Assembly: GCA_001643675.2 (NCBI GenBank)
Contig: LSRY02000009.1
Coordinates: 1,556,001-1,620,000, forward strand
Source of the DNA: Monocercomonoides exilis
Taxonomy: Eukaryota; Preaxostyla; Oxymonadida; Polymastigidae
Length of the DNA: 64,000 nucleotides
Direction: 5' to 3'
Made by a program: the position numbers and the translations under genes
Shown here: positions 26,074 through 35,853 of the stretch, one piece after another
Position numbering within the stretch: position 1 is the stretch's first letter
Layout: every line of letters begins with the position of its first letter
Notes under the pieces: model-generated
What the model was told of the DNA's origin: nothing
What the model saw: only the letters and a program-made list of their open reading frames with translations
The model's database searches: none

Positions 26074-27391
26074 ATGGAAGAAGGAAAGATATTGAAAAGT
26101 CAGTTCGAAGGAAAGACATTTTACGAAGCATTGGACTTGAATAAGGATGCAACTGAAGCTGAAATTAGAAAAGCTTATTACAAAAAAGCTCTTCTTTGTC
26201 ATCCTGATAAAAACCCTGAAAATCAAGAAGTATTTTGTTTATTTTTGTTGTTAGAGCGTTTATTTTTGTTTCCTTTATTCCAAAATTTATCAAGCAAGCA
26301 AAAGTTGATTTTCAATATCTTTGTGTGTATTTTTGTGTAAAATTTTAATTCATTGAATGGTATTTTTATTTCGATTTGAGCAAAAATTTATGACACTCTT
26401 TCAAACAAAGAGAAGCGATTAATTTATGATGAAACTGGAAAAGTTTGTGATTCGAAAATTTCATTATATTTATTTTTCCAATCTATTTAAAAGGCTGTTC
26501 ATTCAGACATTGATGACCTTCCTCCCCATGAACAGCTTTCTTTAATACTAGAGCGTTTTAATGCTCACAAGCCAACCAAAGATGGCATGCAATTTTTCAT
26601 CATGCAATAATGCGAATTTTTCACTCATTTTCTACCGGTTTTTTTAACAGATTTTGAAGATTTCTTTGCTTCGCGAACATCTGGAAATGAAGAAGAATTG
26701 AAAGATTTGAAGGAAAATTATATCCGCTTTAAAGGAAACATGAAAAAGTTTGGAGCAAATTCGTTTTTCAAGCCTCGTTCATTGATTATTATTATTATTA
26801 TTATTATTATTATTGAAATTCGTGGTATGATCTTTTTTTCATATTCTATTTTTTATTTCAATTAGAGCGATTCAGTACATAATTGGATGTGAAAAAGAAG
26901 ATCTTCCAAGATTGTGTGCTCAGATAGAAGAATGGATAAAGGAAGGAGAAGTCAAAGAATACCCTGACTTTCGTAAGACAAAAGTTGGCTGCAATTGTTC
27001 AGGAAAATCAACCAAAAAAAATAAAAAATTAAAAAATGAAAAAAAATTGGAAGCTGATGCAAAAAAAGATCATGAGGAAGATGATGAAGAAGACGAAGGA
27101 AAAGAAGATCTTGGAGAGAAGGATAGCTCTGATGAAGATGAAGATGAGGAAGAAGAAGAAGATTTCGAAGAGCTTGATGATTTTATTGTGGATGACGATG
27201 AAAATGAGGAAGAAGAAGCTTGCAACGAAGAAAATGAAGAATCGACAAAAAAGGGAAAACTATCATCAAAAACTAATAAAAAAAATATTCAAACAAAATT
27301 TGGGGATACAAAGAAAAAAAGGCTGAGACAACGAGCAAAAATGATGAAAAAATCCAAAAAAACATCAAAGTTAACTCACAAGAAGCAATGA
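26074..27391 (+). CDS. DNAJC9: DNAJC9-like J-domain histone co-chaperone, six exons
   Basis: Exons 26074-26229, 26295-26322, 26381-26442, 26494-26584, 26651-26824 and 26868-27391 join in phase to 344 residues. The J domain is complete: FYEALDLNKDATEAEIRKAY, the catalytic HPD (CHPDKNP), then VDFQYLSKIYDTLSNKEKR. The region after it (DFEDFFASRTSGNEEELKDL, ENYIRFKGNMKKF, IQYIIGCEKEDL, EEWIKEGEVKEYPDF) follows DNAJC9, which chaperones histones H3-H4 and stimulates Hsp70. The C-terminus has a long acidic stretch with DDFIVDDDENEEE and a basic end, as expected for a nuclear histone-binding protein. One 28-nt exon is required to complete helix III. The fourth intron starts with GC (GCATGC) and the fifth exon has about ten Ile codons from an ATT repeat. 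Confidence 0.88.
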
Positions 27392-27930
27392 ATTTTTTCT
27401 TCTTATTAACCAATACTTGTCTTTTGAAAAGATACAAAGATTTTTCTATAAAATCAGGTTTAACATTGTTTAAGTCATTGTTTTTCTATTTATTTTCAAA
27501 TAATATATGGGATAAAATTTTTGCAGTTATGAAAAAAACTGTGGTTTGTTCCAAACTTTGACTGCAATAATATCATAACAAATTTTTCATTACAATGCAA
27601 AATAAATGCAGAAAATTCTAAAATTGAGAATAATATTTGAAAGTATTGTGCGGAACAGAATTCGTAAAGATAAATATTTTGACCCATATCATTATTAAAT
27701 CAAAAAATATTCTATTTTGTGAATAGAACCACTTTTATTTATTCAATTAATAAAATAGATTTGATAAATTTGAATTTTATAAAATTTTTTTGAATTGACT
27801 GAATCAATTTCGAATTGATCCAATCTTATCTGAAATCAAAATAAACATTTTCTGTGGCGTATTTTATCAAACAAGTTTCGTATTCGATCTGTGTTTTGTT
27901 CATTAATTTTTCATTTTTATCAGCATAATG

Positions 27931-27963
27931 ATATGGGTGATTTTTTTTGATATCATAAAAAAT
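27931..27963 (+). repeat. 33-bp dispersed repeat (copy A)
   Basis: Starts ATATGGGTGATTTTTTTTGA and is found as an exact reverse complement at 58315-58347. Confidence 0.85.
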
Positions 27964-28149
27964 GATCAAAAATCGAAAAAATAAAATCTATTGTGGCATG
28001 TGTTGATCAATGAAAAAATTTGGTTTTTTTGAAAGTCCATAGCTTTTGAAACTGTGATTTATATGTGTTTTATTTATTAATTGAAAAAATCATACCTTTT
28101 TTCGTCTTTAAGAGAAAAGAATATTTATTATCAAGTTTCCCTGAAAAAT

Positions 28150-28195
28150 GGGTGATTCTTTTTGAAAAGTCACAAATGTTTAATTTTCAAATATA
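28150..28195 (+). repeat. 46-bp dispersed repeat (copy A)
   Basis: Starts GGGTGATTCTTTTTGAAAAG and is found as an exact reverse complement at 53051-53096. It shares the GGGTGATT start with the 33-bp repeat at 27931. Confidence 0.85.
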
Positions 28196-29342
28196 TCAAA
28201 TAAGCCTGGGTGACTGACTGACTTTGACTTGATAAAAAGTGAAATTTGACTGACGCGATGGAAAAAAATCCCGTCACTAAAATTATATACATTATTTGCT
28301 ATATTTATAATTTCAGAATAATTTCAATTAACTTGATAATATTAAATAAATATTTTTTTAAAAAACGATAGGTTGAAGTTTTCGAAAATATAACTGTTGA
28401 TTATTTAATTAAGGGGAACTGACAGAACTGACGAAGGTGGATAATTTTGATCAAAAAACGTCAATGGAGTCAGTGGCAGGCAGTGGCACCAAAAAATGTT
28501 CAATGGGTGAAGAAAGAATTAAACTGAAAGAAGAATATAAAAACAGCCTGTTTGATATCTTCATCGTTTGATCTTTTTTTTATTCTGACAAATAACAAAT
28601 GACATATTTCAAAACAGACACATTTGAAAAAGTTGTCTGAATTGAAAAAAGTGCACTTCCAATTTGTTTGTCTTGAAAAATGTGAAAACTCAAAATATGT
28701 TTCAGATTTCTTTTGAAATGCAGCTTTTCTGAAGTTGTCGAAGAAGATACAGAAATATTTATTTCGCTTTTTCTTTATTTGGAGATCTGCAAATCGTATC
28801 TTCTGAGCTGTGTCTTGCGTTAAAAACTACACCTTGCAACAAAGCTTGCTGAGAAAGAACCTCTTCGAAAATATTATCCTGAAATAAAAAAGATATTTTT
28901 AATGTCTGCAATCGTTGGAAGCACTACTGCAAGTGTGTTTCTTTTTTTGCAATCCACTTTTTCGTGTATTCATATTTGTAATATTTGTTAATCTGAATAA
29001 ATGAAGAAAACAACGTTTATTTCTATTCTGGTTTCTTTTTTTAAAGATCATGAACATAGCAGTTCACAGTAGTCTCTGATGAAGAGCGTTTTGGAGCAGC
29101 GGTTGATTGTGGATGGAGGTGTTATGTGCACCTCCAATATGGAGCTTTCTGCGATGTTTTCAGATCCCCCTGTCACACAGCTACATTTGCTTTCATTATC
29201 GATAAGCAAGAATTTTGGAATCAGATATTAATCCGAAGTGAACTCAATTCCATTGATCTTCTGATGAATTTAACAGATCGTTGCTGCATTCTTCGATTGT
29301 CTCAGTTTTAAATATTTGGTGGTGAAGATTCAAGGCTAAGTT

Positions 29343-30308
29343 ATGGGGCGAGTTGTTGCATTGTGTGAAGTGGGGAAGATTGTGGAGAAGGAGCTGTTGG
29401 TAGCGGGGCTGAGGATGGAGGAAGTGGTTCTGTAGCCAGCAGAAATTGCGCTGGTTGCTCTGGAGGAGCGGGAAGAGGCGGAGGAAGGAGAAAAGGGATA
29501 CAAAGAGGGAGAAGAAAAGGGAGAAGAAGATGGAGGGAGAGAGCGAGGTGATGGAAATGAGGAGAAAGGCGGGTATCCGACAGCACACGGAGAGTTTGTG
29601 GAGAGAATCAAAGAGAACCAGGGAAAGCTGGAAGAAGCGATGGTGCAGCTGGTTGTGGAGGCACAAGGGCTGAGTCGGCTGAGGTTTGTGAAGGCGGAGG
29701 CTGAGGATGAGGCAGGTGCAAGCAGCATTCGATGAAACATGAAGTGTAAAGTGTTTTTTCGGTAGATGGCATCCAACAGGAGAACAGGAGAGCAGAAGAA
29801 GAAGCAGCAGATGGAACTTTGGGCATAACTTCAGATGGAAGCGAAGAAAATGTGGGGAAAGATGTGGAGCAGGTGGAAATTTCAACAAATGATTTGGCAA
29901 CAAATGAGGAGTCAGTGAGAGAGGGTAGTTCGATGGATTTGGAGAAGGAAGAGGAAGAGAAAGAGGAAGAGGAAGAGGAAGAAGTGATAGAAGGACGAGG
30001 AAGAAGAGGAATAAGTTAAGGGGTGTATTTTGGATATTTAATCGCTGCATGAAAGGTTTGAGAGGATGATCGATGAGAATTCGCATGGGAGCTTGCGGGA
30101 CTATCTGGCTACGATGACGGTGACGGGGGTGCTGGTGGAGCTGTGTGCCAAGCAGGAGCGGATTGTGGAGAAGCCTGTTGTGGAAGGGATGATCCAGTCA
30201 GACGTGACGATGATCATCAAGTTTATTGGGGAGAAGCGGTTTGGGAGGATAGAGAAGAAAAGAGAAGGGGGTGGTGGTGGGGGAGGATGTTTGGCATCGG
30301 ATGGTGCA
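29343..30308 (+). pseudogene. Unidentified reading frame with G/C-ending codons, interrupted
   Basis: Three plus-strand open segments look like parts of one gene: 29343-29735, about 29745-30017 and about 30036-30308. The first (MGRVVALCEVGKIVEKELLV ... HGEFVERIKENQGKLEEAMV) is open for 131 codons except one TAG at 29433-29435. The second is acidic (NDLATNEESVREGSSMDLEK). The third reads HERFERMIDENSHGSLRDYL and CAKQERIVEKPVVEGMIQSD. Codons end mostly in G or C, unlike the flanking DNA. I recognise no family. A related plus-strand fragment lies at about 54920-55050 with TAA at the equivalent position. Introns, decay or both could explain the breaks. Confidence 0.45.
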
Positions 30309-32159
30309 TAGCTGCATTTGGAAAACAGATCCAGCAATAATCGATGTAATTAAAAGATGAGAAGACGGAAACCAAAGTGAGAATGAAATGAATGAACTTG
30401 ATATAAAGTTAAGTTCAACAAAAAGGAATCAAATATTTTTTGCAAGATGAAAACATTAACGGATTGGACAAAGTTGAAAATACATATGGATTTAATTATT
30501 GTTTTTTTTGAAATCCTTATTTGAAAAAGAATGACAATTGTTCAAGTTATGCTTTTCAAAATAACTTTTTTTTGTATATTTGTTTTCAATTCCTTGTTTC
30601 AATCTCATTTTCAATTTTCATCTCCATTTTTAAAAAAACAAATATGAGAATGTTATAGTTCTTTTGCAAAAGGAAAACAAATGGAATATCAAAGACTTTC
30701 GTTTCCAAATTGAAAATATTGTATTGACAAGACTTGATTTGGAAAAAATGAAAATAATCAACATCAAAAAAAATATATGAATTATTATCATAATATTTGC
30801 ACAATTTAAAATCAATCTTCTGTACCAATCAATAATCTTTTTTTCTTCTTATCTCTGCTGTCTTTTTATCCTTTCACAAATCAAACTTTCAACTCAAATT
30901 TCATGTTCAAATATTTACTTCTTTTCTTTCAATAATTAATCTCTTCAATTCTCTCAACCTTATTCCCATTCATCATGCTCTCTTCATTCTCTAAACTGTC
31001 TTCATTCTCTTTATTCTCTTTATTTTCTTTTCAATTTTCTTCTCGTTTCTGTTCCTGTTTCATTTCTTCAAGTATCTCTTTCTTCGTTTCTCCAACAATC
31101 TCTTGTGAAGACGCAAAATATGAAGAAATTCAATCAAATGGCGTAAATGAAGAAGAAGAAGGAGAAGAAGAAGAAGAAGAAGAAGAAGAAATTGTGCGAT
31201 ATGAAATGACATCTATACATCGGAAGAAGAAGATGATGATGCATGAATTGCACAAGATGATTGGCTGCTGAAAAATGTGAATGCGAATGCTAATAAACAA
31301 AAACCAAAATTTTTTCAGAATTAATCTTTTCCTTCTTTCTTCTTCCATTTTCGTATCTTTTTCTGCCAAATTAGATCCTCCAAATCCTTCAAACATTCAG
31401 CTCTATCATCCCCACTCTCCAACAAAAAATTGGAAACCTATGTAAATCTCATTTTCATTCCATTTCTTTTTATTTTTCTCTTCCCCTTCTTTCATAAAAA
31501 AAATCATCTTTCCTCAAAAATAATTCTTCACCAAAGTACAATGCAAGCCATCTTCGATTTATCTTGAAATTCATCAATATTCATTTCATTTTCTTCCTTG
31601 CTTTTTTTCTTCTTCAAATCCATCTAACCCTTCGCTTTTTAAGTTAGATGAATGAAAAAAAAATTATAATCACTTCTGAAAAAGAAACAACAAACCTTCA
31701 GGGCTTCGCTTAAATCAATATCCATATTTTATTCCGTTTGAACTTGTTTTCTTATAAAAAAATACATTATTCGTAACTTATATAAACCGTTTCAACAACT
31801 TATTCGCTAATCATCTCACCAAATATTTTCATTCTGCACAGTTTCCATTTAAATTCGCTTTTCTTGTTGAATATTCAGCCAAGAAAGAAATGCCCAGCTT
31901 TTTCTCATTTTCGACTATTTCAATCAATGTACTGAAAAAAGCATAAAACCTGTCAATAAACAAATATAAAATTATGTGAATCGAACAACTTTCACAAAAT
32001 GAAAACTTTAACTTGTTAAAAAAAATATTTATTGGCATAAATATCATTAGTATTATGGTCCAAATTTGTGAAATATTGAAAAACGATAAAATTTAGAAAA
32101 CATCATTAAAAACAGTTGAATTAATTTTTTTATGTTCAATTTTCATTTTTTTATTTTCT
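30309..32159. other. Spacer upstream of the DIRS element
   Basis: A+T-rich, with one low-complexity open frame (30975-31271) made of a Ser/Phe-rich start and a GAA/GAG run. No domain, splice structure or paralogue supports it as a gene. Nothing else is recognised. Confidence 0.5.
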
Positions 32160-32227
32160 TTAGGAAAGAAAATCGAATATCAATTCCTTCTCTTATAATT
32201 GAGAACCACGATCTATGGGTAGTCGCC
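32160..32227. repeat. DIRS terminal repeat, 3' end of the element
   Basis: Outer 20 bases (TTAGGAAAGAAAATCGAATA) are unique to this end; the following 48 bp (32180-32227) are the inverted copy of 36738-36785. Confidence 0.9.
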
Positions 32228-32443
32228 CGTGAGGATCAAGGTTGTGAAATGGTGGAAAATTCTGAAATGCAATCGACAATTTCACAACAACTTAGCCATA
32301 AACCAACAATTGGATAAAAAACGAGCTAACCAACTGAACAAGCGTTATCACATACTTTATTAACGCTAAGAAAAGGAATAAACAAGAACACCATAACTCG
32401 AAACACTTATTTACATGGGTGGGAGTGAAACGGTGGTGGGCCA

Positions 32444-32546
32444 AAGAGAAGGAATTGATATTCGATTTTCTTTCCTAATAAAAGTGCATAAGCACCTTTA
32501 TTGTCAAGAAAATCTTCAATCAATTCCTTCTCTTATAATTGAGAAC
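32444..32546. repeat. DIRS internal complementary region
   Basis: Positions 32444-32478 are the reverse complement of the element's low-coordinate end, and 32476-32546 are the reverse complement of its high-coordinate end (71 bp). The two matches overlap by the triplet TAA at 32476-32478, the predicted circular junction. Confidence 0.92.
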
Positions 32547-32551
32547 ACAAG

Positions 32552-33922
32552 TTAATTGGGAGATGATGAGACCATCATCAGAACAGCTTTCGTGATCGTC
32601 CTTTGCTTTTCCTCTGATTCCTTCCTTATTTGGGCCCTTGTTCTGATTATGAACTCTTTTACCTGTTCTGGCGGATCTCCTTTTCCTTCACTGGGCTCTT
32701 CAATCCTTGTAGGCCTCATTGGCTGTTCTTCCCCACTTCTTTGTTCTGCATTCTCTCGTTGACAAATAGAGCTATTGGCTTTTGGTTTAGTTGTTTTCTC
32801 ATTTCCGCCTCTCTTCTTTGCTTCGGATCTTCTGTACATGGCTGTGCTGTCTGCATCCTCTCTGTTCGCTCTATCTTCTTGATCGTTTGTTGCAGAGGCA
32901 ATAACGCGGGCCATTGATGATGCTAGGTTTGATCGAAAATAATGTTTGACCAACGTGTTTGTTCGTGGTGACAATCTTGCAAACCTTGCCACTTGTTCTG
33001 GGGGAATTCCTGCCATCGTCAGTGCTGAAAGGCTTGCTGCTTTGATCGAGTATGGTGTGAATCTCTTGGGCACTCCTGCATCATAAATCGCTTCCTTTGC
33101 GAGCTTCCGAATTCCTTCTACAGCTAACGGATGAAAGTTCTCTGTGTTAAGAAGCAATTTGTCTGTGTGACTGTTTTTCTCTTGGACTTTTTTCCACAAT
33201 TCCTGGATCGCTGATGCGGGACAAATCAAACTCAGTTCTGGTAAGAACGGAACAGCAATCTCCGTGCGTGTGTTTGAGGTCTTCAACTTTGTGTCCAAAT
33301 ACACGCCTTCCTCCTCAAACCTGCTTTCCAACATATTGATCCTCTCGAGCTCCGTGAATCTACAAGCTGAAAACAACATCGTTAGAACAATCACTTTCAT
33401 AGTGAGCTGTTTAAAGCTTAACACTTCATTTGGTCCCAGGCCAGAAAAGAAATTAAGCACTATTCGAGGATTCCAAATGTCTCCTGTCCTCTTCTTTCTT
33501 GACTTGTCCGTCCTTCGGAACGATCTAAAAAGGGTACGAATAATAGGGATGTCTCCAAGGAAGGAAGAGAATACAATATTGGAGTAAAGCGATACTGCTG
33601 CCCTTGTCAATTGAAGGCAAGTTAACTTCATGCCACCGTTCCTAAGCGATAGAAACACATTTGCACAACATGCGGCCCACTCTTGAATAGACTCCGGTAT
33701 TCTTCCATGTCCACACTCTCTCCATTGTTTTCCAAAATGAGCAAATCCATACAGATACCCTCGCCATGTGCTCTTGGATATGCCTGCTCTGCACTCTTCT
33801 GCTAACGAGAAAGGGATTGATTTTTGTTCCAATGCATTCTTCCACCATTGTTCCCCATCGCGTAAGGTGCATTCAGCCAGATTATCCTCAATCGACCTGG
33901 TGGAAGACTCGCACCTGTCCAT
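32552..33922 (-). CDS. DIRS tyrosine recombinase (integrase)
   Basis: The first ATG near the end of the RT frame gives 456 residues and a 121-bp overlap with it. The N-terminal part has the arm-binding-like helix pattern (GISKSTWRGYLYGFAHFGKQ). The catalytic part has SACRFTELERIN (first arginine), PYSIKAASLSALTMAGIPPE and LVKHYFRS (candidate nucleophilic tyrosine). The middle box reads Y-S-I-K where most tyrosine recombinases have H-x-x-R; related DIRS-family enzymes vary here. It should insert the circular DNA intermediate without target duplication. The C-terminal 120 residues are polar and charged. The same frame is open much further upstream (to 35857), overlapping the whole RT gene. Confidence 0.88.
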   Translation of the reverse strand: MDRCESSTRSIEDNLAECTLRDGEQWWKNALEQKSIPFSLAEECRAGISKSTWRGYLYGFAHFGKQWRECGHGRIPESIQEWAACCANVFLSLRNGGMKLTCLQLTRAAVSLYSNIVFSSFLGDIPIIRTLFRSFRRTDKSRKKRTGDIWNPRIVLNFFSGLGPNEVLSFKQLTMKVIVLTMLFSACRFTELERINMLESRFEEEGVYLDTKLKTSNTRTEIAVPFLPELSLICPASAIQELWKKVQEKNSHTDKLLLNTENFHPLAVEGIRKLAKEAIYDAGVPKRFTPYSIKAASLSALTMAGIPPEQVARFARLSPRTNTLVKHYFRSNLASSMARVIASATNDQEDRANREDADSTAMYRRSEAKKRGGNEKTTKPKANSSICQRENAEQRSGEEQPMRPTRIEEPSEGKGDPPEQVKEFIIRTRAQIRKESEEKQRTITKAVLMMVSSSPN

Positions 33923-35853
33923 TGCATCGATGGACCCTTCCGCAGAACCTCCTTCTGATTCTTCCAAGTCCATTCCAAATGGGGAATGGACCTTAACAAG
34001 CTCTCCCAATTCTGTCCCTTCCAATTCGGCAGGAGTAATATCACTTGTGCTCTCTCCTGTCGTGCTTTCTGGATCGTCGGAATCACAAGCGGGATCGGTG
34101 GATGAGCTAACACGACTTCGTTCTTCCAGGGAAACATCAGTCCGTCTTCTGCAAGCTGACTTCCTATTCCGCACCATCTTCCCACTTTGCGATTGTGTTG
34201 CGCTGCAAACGCGTCCAGCGTTGGAGCAATGTTTAGTTTCGTCATTATCTTTTCCCATTCTTCGTCCTGCACCTCGTAGTCTCCTGCTCTCTCCAGTCGT
34301 GATAACGCATCTGCTCTTGTGTTCAGTACACCTGGAACATGTGACGCTCTCAACTCTATGCCTAGATCTTGTTTTAGTCTCCATAATTTCCTCAGCACTG
34401 GTCGAAGCTTCTTCCCTGCATTCCATCTGTTTATGTTGAACACCACGGATGTATTGTCCGATCTTAGGTGAAGAAAGGACACGTGATGTTCCTGAAGGAT
34501 TGGTGAGAAGTGGCTCAGAGCAAGAAATACTGCCATTAGTTCCCTGAAATTGGATGATTGCTTTCTCACTCTGTGGGGGAACGGATTGTGCGCATCGAGG
34601 AGCTGGTTGTTCAAGAGGAGCGAAGCTCCCCAAGCCGTCTCCGATGCATCTGTTGTAAGAGTTGCATCCGGGGAAAATACTGGGATAAGTCTGCGTCTTG
34701 GGTGTGCTCTCAACCTCGATATCCATTGCCGAATCTGTTGCAGGATTGACGCATTCAACCTCAATTTGCCTTTCCATCCTCTTTCCTTTATTCCTTTCTG
34801 GAGCATACGATGCATGGAGTGAAGCCATAGAGAAGCGTCTGGCTGAACAAACCGAACAGCATTGAGTTTTCCAATAAAGGAAGCCAGATCTTTCACTTTC
34901 ACAATTCTTGCTTTTACACAATCCTTTTCCCATCTGCGACACAAGCGAGTCAGTGCTTCTTTTCTGTCTCTTGCAAGCCGAACCTTCATCTTCGACGAGT
35001 CCCACTCGAAGCCAAGGAAAGAAAACTTTCTTCTTGGTGTCAACTGGCTTTTCTCCTGGTTCACCAAAAGACCTAATTCCTCCAGAAACCTGATAATCTC
35101 TTTGGCGGCTAGTGCTAAGAATTCCTTGTTCTCGTGTAATATAAGGAAATCGTCCAAATATGCGATTACCCGAACATCCCATCGTTTCCTGATTTCTGAA
35201 GTCACCTTCCTCATCGCGTGCGTGAAAACTCTTGGGGCGTCTACGAAACCAAACGGCATTCCTCTGAATGTGTAGTCTTTTCCAGAAAATCTGAAAGCCA
35301 AATATGGTCTTAGGTCTTTGGATACCGGAAGCAGATAGTAGGCCTGTTGCAAATCCACTGAGACTGCGAAATCTTTTCTTCTCAGCACACGCTCTACTGT
35401 CTTTTCGTTGTCGCATTTGAAGTGCGTCTTTATCAAGGCAGCGTTCAATCTCCGGCAATCCAGTATCTGCCTCCATGCTCCCGATTTCTTTCTGATCAAA
35501 AACACGTTGTTCCTGTGCCTCACCTCCTCTGACCTTATCTCCTCCACAATTCCTGTCTCTATCTGTTCCTGCAGAAGATCTGCGAACACCTTTCTTTGAT
35601 CTTCGTTTGAGTGAACGGCTCCATCTCTGAACGGCATATCCCTTAGCTTCATTCTCATATGTTTGCTTTTCCACATCGCCTGCACGCCCTGTTTTATCAA
35701 CTTGGCACCACCAATTCTTTCCCAAGCCTCTATGAAAAACTCCGTTCTTCCTCCAATCCTTGTCCTGCCCATGACTCCTTTCCTCGCTCCATCTCCCCTC
35801 TCTATTGTTGACCCCGACTTCGGCTGTAGTATCTCCAGTTCGTTGTGGTCCAT
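33802..35853 (-). CDS. DIRS reverse transcriptase / RNase H / methyltransferase-like polyprotein
   Basis: 683 residues. The RT palm is clear: GAWRQILDCRRLNAALI, DLQQAYYLLPVSKDLRPYLA, GMPFGFVDAPRVFT and the catalytic YLDDFLI around residue 235. An RNase H domain follows with TTDASETAWGASLL, LRSDNTSVV and NTRADALSR supplying the acidic residues. The last part (TLDAFAAQHNRKVGRW ... VVLAHPPIPLVIPTIQKARQ) corresponds to the methyltransferase-like domain seen after RNase H in many DIRS elements, with HPPI in place of the usual N/D-PP-Y/W motif, so catalytic activity is doubtful. It copies the element's RNA into DNA. The start overlaps the Gag-like frame by 52 bp. Confidence 0.93.
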   Translation of the reverse strand: MDHNELEILQPKSGSTIERGDGARKGVMGRTRIGGRTEFFIEAWERIGGAKLIKQGVQAMWKSKHMRMKLRDMPFRDGAVHSNEDQRKVFADLLQEQIETGIVEEIRSEEVRHRNNVFLIRKKSGAWRQILDCRRLNAALIKTHFKCDNEKTVERVLRRKDFAVSVDLQQAYYLLPVSKDLRPYLAFRFSGKDYTFRGMPFGFVDAPRVFTHAMRKVTSEIRKRWDVRVIAYLDDFLILHENKEFLALAAKEIIRFLEELGLLVNQEKSQLTPRRKFSFLGFEWDSSKMKVRLARDRKEALTRLCRRWEKDCVKARIVKVKDLASFIGKLNAVRFVQPDASLWLHSMHRMLQKGIKERGWKGKLRLNASILQQIRQWISRLRAHPRRRLIPVFSPDATLTTDASETAWGASLLLNNQLLDAHNPFPHRVRKQSSNFRELMAVFLALSHFSPILQEHHVSFLHLRSDNTSVVFNINRWNAGKKLRPVLRKLWRLKQDLGIELRASHVPGVLNTRADALSRLERAGDYEVQDEEWEKIMTKLNIAPTLDAFAAQHNRKVGRWCGIGSQLAEDGLMFPWKNEVVLAHPPIPLVIPTIQKARQERAQVILLLPNWKGQNWESLLRSIPHLEWTWKNQKEVLRKGPSMQWTGASLPPGRLRIIWLNAPYAMGNNGGRMHWNKNQSLSR

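Larger units (their letters stand above)
27392..29342. other. A+T-rich spacer with dispersed short repeats
   Basis: No gene is supported. Two segments recur elsewhere in the window: 27931-27963 equals the reverse complement of 58315-58347 over 33 bp, and 28150-28195 equals the reverse complement of 53051-53096 over 46 bp. At 28201-28216 a 15-bp word matches, inverted, the sequence just outside the DIRS element at 36905. These look like ends of small non-autonomous elements. Between 29095 and 29342 the plus strand may carry a decayed extension of the following reading frame. Confidence 0.5.

Noticed and set aside
32132-32317. Plus-strand ORF across the DIRS terminal repeat
   Set aside because: It reads through the inverted repeat on the antisense strand and has no domain.
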